Notes under the pieces: model-generated
Database searches by the model: none
Told to the model about the DNA's origin: nothing
Seen by the model: only the letters and a program-made list of their open reading frames with translations
Part shown: piece after piece, positions 37,418 to 47,968 of the stretch
Numbering within the stretch: position 1 is the stretch's first letter
Layout of the letters: each line of letters starts with the position of its first letter
Position numbers and translations under genes: made by a program
Origin: Methanobacteriota archaeon
Lineage (GTDB): Archaea; Halobacteriota; Methanosarcinia; Methanosarcinales; Methanosarcinaceae
Direction: 5' to 3'
Assembly (NCBI GenBank): GCA_016841625.1
Contig: JAENYU010000003.1
Location: forward strand, 59,063 to 123,062
DNA: 64,000 bases

Positions 37418-38364
37418 AGCTGTTTCCTCCTGAAAATAGCCAGAGCAAAAAGCCCAGAGAGTGCAGCAGCTACGATTCCGAACCCCGGAGTGGCCTCCTC
37501 TTCATAAGCTTCTTCCTCTACCGGGATTTCCTCATAAGTCCGCTCAAACTTGCTGGAGTCGACCTCCCGGGTTTCGGTACTCGTTCCTTTTTCAACAACT
37601 TTTTCCGGAACCAGGAGGATGTAATCTTCCCCACGTTTGACAATGGTATCGTTATTCCAGATCAGGACTTCCACAGCGTAGTTGTACTTGTCCGGGACCG
37701 TGATGTTCACATTCCTTATTATGGTTGTTTCGGGCCGGATCCTGCCGGTCGTTGCCCAGACCTTATCGGCAAGGAGCCCGGCATCAAGTTCCCTGGCTTT
37801 CACAAGCATGCGGAAATCGGAACTTGTATCTCTGCCCTCATTCGTGAGGTAGATGTCACTCTCGATAACCACGCTCCCATCACTGACTTTCCGGACAATG
37901 AAATCCATTTCAGGAATCTCAATCCCTATCCCAATTACGTCTACAGGGAGACCTTCGAGATTCCGAACATCAATCCTGCCACTGCTTTTTTGGGTTCCGT
38001 TTTCAAAAAGTATAGCCCTGATCTCGTAATCCCCTTCCCTGGGGACTTCTATGAGCTGGCTTTCTATTCGGGTCTCCCCTTTCTCAAGGGGTCCAAGAGC
38101 GCTCTCGGCTTGCATTTCAAGCAAGCCTGTATCCATATTGTAGGCCTTCAGGAGAAGAGAGGTATTTTCTTTGCTTTCCCCTCGGTATTTTTCAACATAC
38201 GTTGTGACATTCAGTTCCACAAAAGAGCTTTTCACACTCTCGGAGGCGATGTCCATCTCCTTGATTTGATACTGGTTTTCTTCCTCAAAACTTTGAACAC
38301 AACCGCTGCCGGTCAAAAAGACGAAGATAAAGGATAGTAGTAGCAAAAAATGAATCTGTCGCAT
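37414..38364 (-). CDS. PGF-CTERM surface lipoprotein-like protein
   Basis: The 316-residue exported protein has a signal peptide with a lipobox-like LTGSGC near residue 20, two beta-rich extracellular domains with Asn glycosylation sequons, and an acidic linker. It ends in TPGFGIVAAALSGLFALAIF followed by RRKQL. That ending is the PGF-CTERM signal, which archaeosortase cleaves before lipid attachment to the cell surface. Having both a lipobox and PGF-CTERM is unusual. The ATG at 38364 follows ggagggaagg; the frame is open to an ATG at 38382. It is the first gene of a two-gene coupled operon. Confidence 0.8.
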   Translation of the reverse strand: MRQIHFLLLLSFIFVFLTGSGCVQSFEEENQYQIKEMDIASESVKSSFVELNVTTYVEKYRGESKENTSLLLKAYNMDTGLLEMQAESALGPLEKGETRIESQLIEVPREGDYEIRAILFENGTQKSSGRIDVRNLEGLPVDVIGIGIEIPEMDFIVRKVSDGSVVIESDIYLTNEGRDTSSDFRMLVKARELDAGLLADKVWATTGRIRPETTIIRNVNITVPDKYNYAVEVLIWNNDTIVKRGEDYILLVPEKVVEKGTSTETREVDSSKFERTYEEIPVEEEAYEEEATPGFGIVAAALSGLFALAIFRRKQL

Positions 38365-38568
38365 TTCCTTCCCTCCAAGCATCTTCTACACTTCAGTATA
38401 AAATATTTACTGGCTTATATGAAAGAAATGTATATGACTTTTTCCTTTATTTTGCAGAGATGAGAATTTAATGAAAAATATTAATACTCATCTTTTAATA
38501 TTGAAATAGGGGGAAAAGAATTTCTATGGAAAAGAATTATTTTAATGCACAATTACGAGGGACTGGGT

Positions 38569-39021
38569 ATGGAGAGCAAGTTTTATAAAAAAATCCTGAT
38601 TGCTACCGACGGTTCTGAAAGTGCAAAAACAGCAGCGGATGCAGGGATTGAAATCGCAAGGATTAGCGGGGCAAAAGTCTGTGCGGTATACGTTATCGAC
38701 ACCTCCGCTTATTCCTCGGTTCCGAAAGATCCGAGATGGGAAGAAGCCATGTACGCCCAGTTCAGGGACCTGGGACAGGAAGCCACCTCATACGTGGAAG
38801 AAAAGGCAAAAGTAGCAGGGGTGGGGGTAGAAGCCGTGCTGGTTGAAGGGCACCCCGCAGAAGAAATCGTCAACTTTGCGGAAAGGAACGACGTCGACCT
38901 GATAGTTCTGGGTTCACTCGGGAAAAGCGGGATCGAACGCTTCCTTATGGGCAGCGTGTCCGAAAAAGTCGTAAGGAACTCAAAAGTTTCGGTCCTGATT
39001 TCCCGGGACCAGAGTACGTGA
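38569..39021 (+). CDS. Universal stress protein A family, copy 1
   Basis: The 150-residue UspA protein has the N-terminal KKILIATDGSESAKTA strand and the ATP-binding end GSLGKSGIERFLMGSVSEKVV, which fits G-2x-G-9x-G-S. It is the first of three tandem uspA genes followed by a ferritin, which points to a stress (oxidative or iron) locus. The ATG at 38569 has gaggga upstream and aligns with the start of copy 2; the frame is open to an ATG at 38545. Confidence 0.92.
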   Translation: MESKFYKKILIATDGSESAKTAADAGIEIARISGAKVCAVYVIDTSAYSSVPKDPRWEEAMYAQFRDLGQEATSYVEEKAKVAGVGVEAVLVEGHPAEEIVNFAERNDVDLIVLGSLGKSGIERFLMGSVSEKVVRNSKVSVLISRDQST

Positions 39022-39104
39022 AAAAACGGGACCCTGGATAGAGGGAATTGGAAGGGAAGGTATATCAAAAATCCGGCTTCAATAGACCGGAGGGGGAAAA
39101 GGGT

Positions 39105-39557
39105 ATGGAAAGCGGCTATTACAAAAAAATCCTGATTACTACTGACGGCTCGGAAAATGCAAGAGAGGGAATAAAAGCAGGAATGGAAATTGCAAGGTTA
39201 AGCCAGGCAAAGGTCTATGCTCTCTATGTCGTGGATACTACCGTAAATTCTCTGGCTGCGAGAGATGCCAGATGGAAAAAAACGATGGATGAGCAGTTTA
39301 AGACCCTTGGACTTGAAGCAACCGTTGCAGTTGAAGAAGCTGCTGAATCGGCAGGTGTTGAGGTGGAATTCGCAACCCGTGAAGGAAACCCGGCAGAAAA
39401 AATCCTGAGTTTTGCAGAAGAACAGGACATAGATATGATTGTTATGGGATCACTCGGCAAAACAGATATTGAACGCTTCCTGCTTGGGAGCGTGTCCGAA
39501 AAAGTCGTAAGGAACGCAAAGGTCCCTGTACTTGTCGTACGCAGAAAGGGCTCCTGA
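39105..39557 (+). CDS. Universal stress protein A family, copy 2
   Basis: The 150-residue product is a close relative of copy 1 (YYKKILITTDGSENAREG; ATP loop GSLGKTDIERFLLGSVSEKVV). The 5' flanks of both genes share a purine-rich Shine-Dalgarno region. The ATG at 39105 follows ggagggggaaaaggg and gives the same length as copy 1. The pair probably arose by tandem duplication. The ATP-binding glycines are intact, so it should bind nucleotide. Confidence 0.92.
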   Translation: MESGYYKKILITTDGSENAREGIKAGMEIARLSQAKVYALYVVDTTVNSLAARDARWKKTMDEQFKTLGLEATVAVEEAAESAGVEVEFATREGNPAEKILSFAEEQDIDMIVMGSLGKTDIERFLLGSVSEKVVRNAKVPVLVVRRKGS

Positions 39558-39615
39558 GAAACAGGGAACCGGAACCCGGGGGAAAGTTCCGGAGATAAAT
39601 ATGGGGGAATACCTT

Positions 39616-40053
39616 ATGAAACGAAAGCCCTACGGGAAAATTCTGATCGCAACCGACGGCTCGGAAAACGCAAAAAGCGCAGCCTGTTCGGGAATTGAAA
39701 TCGCAGCACGGACAGGGGCGGAGGTCTGCGCCTTATACGTTGCAGCCACTTCCTGCTGTTCTCCTCTTATGCCCGAAAGCTATGACTGGGAAATCGGAAA
39801 AGAGGGGAGCGAGGCAACCGCAGAGATCGAAGAAATGGGAAAAGCGGAAGGAGTTACGGTAAATACAGTCCTGCTGCAAGGATACCCCGCCCAGGAGATC
39901 CTGGATTTTGCGGAAAAGAACGACGTTGATATGATCGTGATGGGGACACGGGGAAAAACGGGGATTGACCGCTTTCTTTTGGGAGGGGTTACGGAAAAGG
40001 TAGTAAGAAACGCAAAAACCGAAGTACTTGTTGTGCGTGCACCCTGTCCTTAA
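39616..40053 (+). CDS. Universal stress protein A family, copy 3
   Basis: The 145-residue product is more diverged than copies 1 and 2. It has a Cys-containing insertion (ATSCCSPLMPESYDWE) and a shorter middle helix, and its ATP loop reads GTRGKTGIDRFLLGGVTEKVV, with Gly in place of the last Ser. I chose the ATG at 39616 because it aligns with the N-termini of its neighbours; the ATG at 39601, with ggag upstream, would add five residues. The gene starts 58 bases after copy 2 and precedes ferritin by 74 bases. Confidence 0.88.
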   Translation: MKRKPYGKILIATDGSENAKSAACSGIEIAARTGAEVCALYVAATSCCSPLMPESYDWEIGKEGSEATAEIEEMGKAEGVTVNTVLLQGYPAQEILDFAEKNDVDMIVMGTRGKTGIDRFLLGGVTEKVVRNAKTEVLVVRAPCP

Positions 40054-40127
40054 AGTCTTTTACCTTAAAAAGTCCATTTTTCGGATCTGCAAATAAAGTA
40101 ACGGAGTAAAGTGAGGGGGAAAAACCA

Positions 40128-40619
40128 ATGCTGAATGAAAAGATGCAAAAAGCACTGAACGAACAGATTAACAAAGAAATATATTCTGCATACCTGTACC
40201 TGGCAATGTCCGCGTACTGTTCATACAAAGGGCTTGCCGGTTTTGCAAACTGGTTCAAAGTCCAGTATGGGGAAGAAACGGAACATGCGGGCAAGATCTA
40301 CAAATACCTCGTTGAACAGGGAGCCCGTGTGGAACTGGAAGCAATTGAAAAACCGCCCACGGAGTTCGGGACGCTCCTGGAAATGTTTGAAAAAACCCTT
40401 GCCCACGAACAGTTCATCACCCGCTCAATCCGGGAACTCCTTGAACTGGCAGTAGCAGAAAAGGACTATGCCACAAGCATCTTCCTGCAGTGGTTTATGG
40501 AAGAACAGGTAGAAGAAGAAGCTAATGACAACGCCATCATCGCAAAGTTGAAGCTTGCAGGAGAGGACGGGGCAGCCCTGCTCGTAATTGACAGCGATCT
40601 CGGGAAGAGGGGGCATTAA
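40128..40619 (+). CDS. ftn: Ferritin
   Basis: The 163-residue four-helix protein is a bacterial-type non-haem ferritin that oxidises and stores iron. Ferroxidase-site residues are visible: Glu in NKEIYSAYLYLAM near residue 17, Glu/His in YGEETEHAGKIYKYL near 50-53, Glu in FEKTLAHEQF near 94, and Gln in MEEQVEEEAND near 127. The ATG at 40128 is preceded by gaggggg. A broken copy of the last helix of another ferritin lies just downstream, and three uspA genes lie upstream. Confidence 0.93.
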   Translation: MLNEKMQKALNEQINKEIYSAYLYLAMSAYCSYKGLAGFANWFKVQYGEETEHAGKIYKYLVEQGARVELEAIEKPPTEFGTLLEMFEKTLAHEQFITRSIRELLELAVAEKDYATSIFLQWFMEEQVEEEANDNAIIAKLKLAGEDGAALLVIDSDLGKRGH

Positions 40620-40664
40620 CCCCTCCTTTTTCATAAATACTTTTTTCACACACATTTTTTAAGC

Positions 40665-40813
40665 AGATCGAAGAAGAAGAAAAAAACGACAACGACAACG
40701 GAATAATCGCCAAGTTGAAGCTTGCGGGGGATAACATTAACTCCCTGTACATGCTCGACAACGAACTTGCCCAGAGACTTCCGCCCCAACCTGCAACCCA
40801 GGGGAAAGCCTGA
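40665..40813 (+). pseudogene. 3' remnant of a second ferritin gene
   Basis: Downstream of ftn the sequence encodes QIEEEEK in one frame and, after a shift in an A-rich stretch near 40680-40690, NDNDNGIIAKLKLAGDN and then SLYMLDNELAQRLPP up to a TGA at 40811. This matches the last-helix region of the intact ferritin (QVEEEANDNAIIAKLKLAGED, in outline), including the start of its C-terminal tail. The first three helices are absent and the frame is broken, so this is a relic of a tandem ferritin, with the region between the two copies probably deleted. Confidence 0.8.
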
Positions 40814-41053
40814 AGAGCAGACAATTTTGTAGCTATTTAACTACTTTTTTTCTTTTTTATTTTTTGCAGTATTTCTTATTTCCATAACCCGGGTTAATCG
40901 ACTTCAGGAGATCTTAGGAACCCCGAAACCTTCCGGTACACCCGGAAAGAACTGGCCCCAAAAGACTCCTGACTTCATTTCAAGCACTGTTCATATTTAC
41001 AGCAAAAAAAAGTATAAAGAAGCATTTCTCACTTTTCTACATTTATTTTCCAC

Positions 41054-41557
41054 TTATTTCCTACTCATTGGAGTGCCGCATTTCTCGCACTTCTCTTCCC
41101 TGCAGGGCACACCTGGTTGATGGGGAATCTCGTGCCCGCATTCCGGGCATACACATGCCCCTGCCGGACCTCCTGAAGGTCCCTCTTCCAGACTCTTGCA
41201 GCGGTCTCTGCCTTTCCGGCTCCCCACTCCGGGGCCCTTACCGGTGGGACCGGTACTGTCTCCTCCTGGCATCCTGTAATCGCCTCCTTCTATCCTGATC
41301 ACTTTTCCGTACACGAGTGCTTCGGTTACTTTTTCGAGTGTTTTTTTCAGCGTCCTCTGGAAGGTTGACTGATGAATCTCCATGCAGGCTGCAGCGTCAC
41401 TCTGGTTCAGTTTTTCCAGGTAACTGAGCCTCATGGCTTCAAGTTCGTCGATGGTTAACCTGACTTCTTCAGGGGGCTCGGGACTGCCCCCCTCCGGTTT
41501 GAAGTGTCTCAAACCATGTTCGAAATCCACCATCCGCCTTTTCCTCGGACGCGCCAT
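41054..41557 (-). CDS. UPF0251 (DUF134) DNA-binding protein with zinc ribbon
   Basis: The 167-residue protein has the DUF134 helix-turn-helix: [22 protein letters not shown] then [23 protein letters not shown], related to sigma-70 region 4-like HTH folds. A Gly/Pro-rich linker follows, and then a C-terminal zinc ribbon [16 protein letters not shown] ... CEKCG. Proteins of this family are putative regulators often found near metal or Fe-S genes. The start is ATG at 41557. It is divergent from the terpene-cyclase-fold gene and lies next to the ferritin locus. Confidence 0.87.
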   Translation of the reverse strand: MARPRKRRMVDFEHGLRHFKPEGGSPEPPEEVRLTIDELEAMRLSYLEKLNQSDAAACMEIHQSTFQRTLKKTLEKVTEALVYGKVIRIEGGDYRMPGGDSTGPTGKGPGVGSRKGRDRCKSLEEGPSGGPAGACVCPECGHEIPHQPGVPCREEKCEKCGTPMSRK

Positions 41558-41641
41558 TATGCATAATTATGCGAAAATTCCATATATAGCTTTGTATTAA
41601 CTCTGAAAAATCCAGGGTTCGGCTCAGTCAGGTTTTAATAC

Positions 41642-42382
41642 ATGGAGCCTGAAAGGCACAGTGAAATGTTAGGCGACCTGGAACTAGATACTGTAAAAAA
41701 AGGCTTCAAATGGCTTTCCAAACAGCAGATAAGCTCCGTGAAGGAACTTTCCCGAGCCCTTTCAGCCCGTGCTCTCTGGAAACGCCCGAACCCCTACACC
41801 ACCCACCTTATCCAGAAAAAGGAAGGGGCTTCCTGGAACGATTCGGTCAGGGAAACAGCCCGGGCCTGTTCGGCTCTCGCAACCGAAGGAATTGTTTTTA
41901 CAGCCTCCGAAAAATGGCTCCTGAGCAAAAAAAACGGGAGCTCCTGGAATGAAGAAGTTTACGATACTGCCTATGTCCTGACAGCCCTTGCGGACATGGA
42001 AGTGAAAGACCGGGAAGGATGTAAATGGCTGTACGAAAACTACGGCCCTGCCTGGGAACAGGTGGGCACAACCTCCCTCATCATCACAGCCCTGCAAAAG
42101 CAGGAAGTTTTGGCAAAAAGCACAGAGTTCCGGACTTTTATCCGGGAACGTGCAGAGTGGATCCTTTCACAGAGGAACCCGGACGGCGGCTGGAAACACG
42201 TATCAACCAGCAACCTGGCAGTGCAGGCCCTGGTCCTTGCAGGTTTCAAAAAGGAAGCGGAAGATTCAGTCCGCTGGCTCCTCAAAAATGTCCGTGAAAG
42301 CGGGGCCTGGGGAAATAAAGAAGACGATGTAAACGCTACCTCCCTGACACTTATCACCCTCGGGCTTTATAATCAGGCCTGA
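41642..42382 (+). CDS. Prenyltransferase/squalene-oxidase-repeat (alpha-toroid) protein
   Basis: The 246-residue protein is built of helical repeats of the terpenoid cyclase toroid type. Repeat-like motifs are SWNDSVRETARACSALA, SWNEEVYDTAYVLTALA, WEQVGTTSLIITALQ, and the clearest QW-like one ILSQRNPDGGWKHVSTSNLAVQALVLAG. It lacks the DxDD motif of cyclases and is short, so a binding or structural role is more likely than catalysis. No signal peptide is seen. The ATG at 41642 lies about 20 bases after an AT-rich box, consistent with a short or absent leader. It is upstream of pylT on the same strand. Confidence 0.72.
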   Translation: MEPERHSEMLGDLELDTVKKGFKWLSKQQISSVKELSRALSARALWKRPNPYTTHLIQKKEGASWNDSVRETARACSALATEGIVFTASEKWLLSKKNGSSWNEEVYDTAYVLTALADMEVKDREGCKWLYENYGPAWEQVGTTSLIITALQKQEVLAKSTEFRTFIRERAEWILSQRNPDGGWKHVSTSNLAVQALVLAGFKKEAEDSVRWLLKNVRESGAWGNKEDDVNATSLTLITLGLYNQA

Positions 42383-42721
42383 AAGGGAAAAAATACTGTA
42401 TTTCGCCCCTATCCTGAAAAACAGACAGTTTTTAGTCACCACTACTTAACACCCCTGGTTAAACCACGGGTAATACTCAAAAAACTCCCAAAAAGAAGAA
42501 ACCGGATAGAGGAATCTCTGGCCGATTTATTAAAAAACTATAAATAACAAAAGATAGGAAATATAATACCGTCTACTGAAAAAAATCCTCAAAAATAAAA
42601 CTATTATTCAGTAACTCACACCAATAAACATATATATAAAATGATAATATTTAATTTATAACAATTAAACTATCTGTATACAAAAACAAAATATTTTAGC
42701 AGGTCTATTTTAATGCTAGGA
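42383..42721. other. AT-rich promoter region of pylT
   Basis: No gene is seen in this 339-base gap. The segment 42625-42700 is extremely AT-rich, with tatatataaa near 42640 and aaaatatttt at 42689-42698. The latter is centred about 28 bases before the tRNA 5' end, the expected TATA-box distance. Confidence 0.5.
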
Positions 42722-42793
42722 GGAAATCTGATCATGTAGATCGAATGGACTCTAAATCCGTTCAGCCGGGTTAGATTCCCGGGGTTTCCGCCA
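42722..42793 (+). tRNA. pylT: Pyrrolysine amber-suppressor tRNA, anticodon CUA, CCA encoded
   Basis: The 69-base body folds with the special features of tRNA-Pyl. These are a 7 bp acceptor stem (ggaaatc/ggtttcc, one U-G pair), a single base between acceptor and D stems, a 4 bp D stem gatc/gatc with a 5-base loop, a 6 bp anticodon stem aatgga/tccgtt, a 3-base variable loop (cag) and a T loop ttagatt lacking the usual TTC. The anticodon cta is at 42752-42754. The discriminator is G (42790) and CCA follows in the DNA. It decodes UAG, as found within mtmB in this window. Confidence 0.97.
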
Positions 42794-42884
42794 CGTTTTT
42801 GAATCCCGGAATGGCACTTGCATGGCATTCCACTGAAATTTTTTTCAGAATACAGGAATAATTTCTGAAGCTTTCCGGGTATTT

Positions 42885-42959
42885 TTCAGCATACTTTGCT
42901 GCGTTCGGCATACTTTGCTGCGTTCGGCATACTTTGCTGCGTTCGGCATACTTTGCTGA
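42885..42959. repeat. 19 bp tandem repeat between pylT and pylS
   Basis: About four copies of ggcatactttgctgcgttc run with a strict 19 bp period; the first copy has ca for gg and the last ends in gag. It lies in the 252-base spacer between pylT and pylS and is presumably transcribed if the two are linked. Confidence 0.9.
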
Positions 42960-42994
42960 GTCCGCGCTTATGTTTTGTAAGCCGGGGTTCTTGA

Positions 42995-44656
<1,662 letters not shown>

Positions 44657-44754
44657 TTGCACAAACCTGTAATGGCAAAACTCTGTAATGGCAAAACTCG
44701 GCAATGGCAAAACTCCCGGGTAAAATTTTATTTGAAAATGAGAGGGTGTAATTT

Positions 44755-45807
44755 TTGATTCGGAAAATGGCGAACAATGAACTGGACAGGTTCGGGGAAA
44801 AAATAATTGAAGGTTACCGTTTATCAGACGACGAACTGAGAGCCCTTCTCTCCCTCGGATCGGAAGAAGAACTTGAGAAGCTTTACTACGTGGCACGAAA
44901 GGTCAGGGACCATTTCTTCGGGAACAGGGTCTTCCTTAACTGTTTCATATATTTTTCCACATACTGCAAAAACCAGTGTTCCTTTTGCTACTACAACTGC
45001 AAAAACGAGATCAACCGCTACCGCCTAACCCCGGAAGAGGTCAGGGAAACCTGCAAGGCGCTCAAAGGGCTTGGCTTCCACATGGTCGACCTGACAATGG
45101 GCGAAGACCCCTATTACCACGACGACCCTGAGCGATTCGTGGAGATGGTCCGCACCGTAAAAGAGGAACTGGGACTTCCAATTATGGTCTCTCCCGGAGT
45201 GATGGACAATTCCACCCTCCTCAAACTGAAAAGAAACGGAGCGAACTTCCTGGCCCTGTACCAGGAAACCTATGACAGGGAACTCTACGCAAAACTCAGG
45301 GTAGGCCAGTCCTTCGGCGACAGGGCAGGTTCCCGGCTTTTCGCAAAAGAAAACGGTTACTGCATAGAAGACGGGCTCCTGACGGGAGTCGGAAACGATA
45401 TCGAATCCACGATAAAATCCCTCAGGGGCATGGAAGCGAATAACCCAGATATGGTCAGGGTCATGACATTTCTTCCCCAGGAGGGGACCCCTCTTGCCAA
45501 TTTCCAGGACAGCTCAAATCTTTCCGAACTGAAGATCATCGCGGTCCAGAGGCTCATGTTCCCTGACCGCTTGATCCCGGCTTCCCTGGACCTTGAAGGC
45601 ATTGACGGTATGGTCCACCGGCTGAATGCCGGGGCAAACATTGTAACATCTATCCTCCCCCCGAACTCCCGGCTTGAAGGCGTTGCCAACTACGACCGGG
45701 AACTGGAAGAACGGGATAGGGACATCACAAGCGTGATCCTGAGGCTTGAAAGCATGGGGATGGAACCCGCATCACAGGCTAATTTCGAGAAGATTCTGGG
45801 GTGCTAG
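44755..45807 (+). CDS. pylB: Methylornithine synthase, radical SAM
   Basis: The 350-residue radical SAM enzyme rearranges lysine to (3R)-3-methyl-D-ornithine, the first step of pyrrolysine synthesis. The cluster motif is YCKNQCSFCYYNC near residues 70-82 (CxxxCxxC). Other segments are HMVDLTMGEDPYYHDDPERF in pieces and RVMTFLPQEGTPLANFQ. The TTG at 44755 has gagggtg at proper spacing, whereas the ATG at 44767 is farther away. The stop is followed one base later by the pylC ATG. Confidence 0.96.
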   Translation: MIRKMANNELDRFGEKIIEGYRLSDDELRALLSLGSEEELEKLYYVARKVRDHFFGNRVFLNCFIYFSTYCKNQCSFCYYNCKNEINRYRLTPEEVRETCKALKGLGFHMVDLTMGEDPYYHDDPERFVEMVRTVKEELGLPIMVSPGVMDNSTLLKLKRNGANFLALYQETYDRELYAKLRVGQSFGDRAGSRLFAKENGYCIEDGLLTGVGNDIESTIKSLRGMEANNPDMVRVMTFLPQEGTPLANFQDSSNLSELKIIAVQRLMFPDRLIPASLDLEGIDGMVHRLNAGANIVTSILPPNSRLEGVANYDRELEERDRDITSVILRLESMGMEPASQANFEKILGC

Positions 45808-45808
45808 G

Positions 45809-47008
45809 ATGAAAACTATCTGCCTGATAGGGGGGAAACTCCAGGGCTTTGAAGTTGCGTATCTTGCAAAGAAAGCTGACATGAGAACGGTCCTTGTAGA
45901 CCGGAACCAAAACGCCCTGATAAGGAACTTTGTTGACGAATTCCACTGTTTTGACATCTCCGGGGAAGCTGAGAAACTAATAGAGATTTCAAAAACTGTT
46001 GATGCCATAATCCCGGTGAACGAAAACCTGGAATGCATTAATTTCCTGGACTCGATCAAAGAAGAACTATCATGCCCCCTCCTTTTTGATTTTAATGCTT
46101 ACGGGATCAGCCGGGACAAGAAGAAATCCAAGGAATATTTTGCGGCCATCGAGGTCCCCACCCCCCTTGACAACCCGGCAGAGCCACCCTATTTCGTAAA
46201 ACCCTCCTGTGAAAGCAGCAGCGTGGGAGCCAGGATCATCTATGAAGAAGCGGAACTGCAAACCCTGGACCCCGGGATGCTGATAGAAGAATACATTGAA
46301 GGGGACGTTGTTTCCCTGGAAGTCATAGGGGACGGCGAGCATTTTGCCGTCGTAAAGGAAACCCTGGTCCATATCGACGGGACCTACGACTGCCACAGGG
46401 TTACCCCGCTTCCCTTTGACCCCGAGTTCAGGGAAATATCCCGCGCCCTCGCAGCCAACCTTTCCCTGAAGGGGATAATGGACGTGGAAGCAATAGCCGG
46501 ACCCCGCGGGTTGAAGGTTATTGAAATCGATGCCCGTTTCCCGAGCCAGACCCCGACAGTGGTCTACCATTCTTCGGGAATAAACCTTGTTGAACTCCTT
46601 TTACAGGCTTTTGAAGGCGGGATCAAGGAGATTAGGGAGATTAAGAAGCCCGAGGACCTTCCGAAGAACGATTACTGCAGCTTCGAACACCTCCTGCTAA
46701 AGAAAGAAGGAGGTGGAGAATGCACCCTCCTCCCTGCCGGAGAACAGTTCCTGTCCGAAGGCAGCGAATACGGAGAATATTACAGTGAACCGGGCCTTGA
46801 GATCTTTGCGTGCAGGGGAGAAAACCCCGTATTCACCCTGATTGCCCATGCCCCGGGCAGGGAAGAAGTGGAGTCTGTAAGAAGAAGAGGGCTTTCGATT
46901 CTTGAGGAAGACTTCGGAGCAGTCTCACATTCCCCGCTTGTTGACATCACTGCTTATGAGAGTTATCAGGAAAGTTACCAGAAAAACAGGATTACAGTAA
47001 GAAGCTGA
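45809..47008 (+). CDS. pylC: 3-methylornithyl-N6-lysine ligase, ATP-grasp
   Basis: The 399-residue ATP-grasp enzyme joins methylornithine to the epsilon amine of lysine. The N-terminus KTICLIGGKLQGFEVAYLAK is a nucleotide-binding fold. The grasp domain includes FVKPSCESSSVGARIIYEE, MLIEEYIEGDVVSLEVIGDG and VIEIDARFPSQTPTVVYH, with the Mg-binding acidic residues. The ATG at 45809 starts right after the pylB stop; the frame extends upstream inside pylB but is not used. Confidence 0.96.
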   Translation: MKTICLIGGKLQGFEVAYLAKKADMRTVLVDRNQNALIRNFVDEFHCFDISGEAEKLIEISKTVDAIIPVNENLECINFLDSIKEELSCPLLFDFNAYGISRDKKKSKEYFAAIEVPTPLDNPAEPPYFVKPSCESSSVGARIIYEEAELQTLDPGMLIEEYIEGDVVSLEVIGDGEHFAVVKETLVHIDGTYDCHRVTPLPFDPEFREISRALAANLSLKGIMDVEAIAGPRGLKVIEIDARFPSQTPTVVYHSSGINLVELLLQAFEGGIKEIREIKKPEDLPKNDYCSFEHLLLKKEGGGECTLLPAGEQFLSEGSEYGEYYSEPGLEIFACRGENPVFTLIAHAPGREEVESVRRRGLSILEEDFGAVSHSPLVDITAYESYQESYQKNRITVRS

Positions 47009-47116
47009 AGGTTTCCGAAAACAAAAATGGCAATCAATGGTAAGACGGAACCTGATTGCAATTTGATAAAAAATGGCACCTGAATGGCAAAAATGGAACC
47101 TGGAGAGAGGTAAAAA

Positions 47117-47968
47117 ATGGCACTTTTAACCCCAGAAGATCTGAAAAACATCAACATGCAGCTCGAGGAAGCTGATGCTTCCGTCCGGAGAGCTACCGGG
47201 CTTGACATAAAGGAAGTCTGCAAGGCTCTCTACAAAACCAGACCCCGGGAGGAAACGATAGGTATAGTCCCGATAACGTCCGGAAACGGGATAATAGGGA
47301 GTTTCTCGGAATCCCTGCTAGCAATCATCGAATATTTCGGGCTCGAAGGTTTTATCACGGAGATGCCGGACGTGAGCGGCTACTACCAGGCGATAAAAGA
47401 CGAAGCAAACATCATCCTGATGGCTGACGACAACACCTTCCTTGCCCACAACCTGGTAAACGGCAAAATAGCAAACAACCAGCCCTGCACCGGCATCATT
47501 TATGCGGAAATAATCTCCCGCTACCTGCATGCCGATTCAAAAGATGTCCTGGCTCTCGGCCTCGGAAGAGTCGGTTCCCCAGGCGTTGCCCACCTTGTGA
47601 AGAAAGGCTTCAACGTTTACGGCCACGACCCGGACGGGGAGCTCCTCAAAAGGGCGGTTTCCGACTTAGGGATCACCCCCTATGACCCTGAAGCCAAAAA
47701 CCCGAAGAAATTCTCCATGATTTTCGAAGCCACCCCCTGCGCAAACACCATCCCCGAAACCGCCCTTGCAGAAAAATGCCTGGTCTCCACTCCGGGAATC
47801 CCCTGCGGGATTTCGGAAGAACTCAGGAAAAAATACGACGTCGAGATTGTGATGGAACCTCTCGGTCTCGGGACGGCTTCCATGCTGTATTCTGTGTTTG
47901 ACTGCCCGAATTCCGCTTCGGGAGCACGGCGTCCTTTTCGGTCGCTCCGCTCCCTCAAGAGGACTTAA
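47117..47968 (+). CDS. pylD: Pyrrolysine synthase PylD, with an atypical C-terminal tail
   Basis: The product (283 residues as read) oxidises the lysine-methylornithine dipeptide to form the pyrroline ring. The N-terminal helical part (LTPEDLKNINMQLEEADASV) and the NAD-binding VLALGLGRVGSPGVAHLVKKG are as expected. Up to GLGTASMLYSVF (residue about 261) the sequence is normal. The last 22 residues (DCPNSASGARRPFRSLRSLKRT, in outline) are Arg/Ser-rich and encoded by a palindromic repeat-like segment. Family members I recall have about 260 residues. The ATG at 47117 follows ggagagaggt. Confidence 0.94.
   Translation: MALLTPEDLKNINMQLEEADASVRRATGLDIKEVCKALYKTRPREETIGIVPITSGNGIIGSFSESLLAIIEYFGLEGFITEMPDVSGYYQAIKDEANIILMADDNTFLAHNLVNGKIANNQPCTGIIYAEIISRYLHADSKDVLALGLGRVGSPGVAHLVKKGFNVYGHDPDGELLKRAVSDLGITPYDPEAKNPKKFSMIFEATPCANTIPETALAEKCLVSTPGIPCGISEELRKKYDVEIVMEPLGLGTASMLYSVFDCPNSASGARRPFRSLRSLKRT

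Noticed and set aside
37321..38337. 338-codon plus-strand frame opposite the PGF-CTERM gene
   Set aside because: The minus-strand protein has a signal peptide, domains and a sorting signal, while the plus-strand product has no recognisable features.
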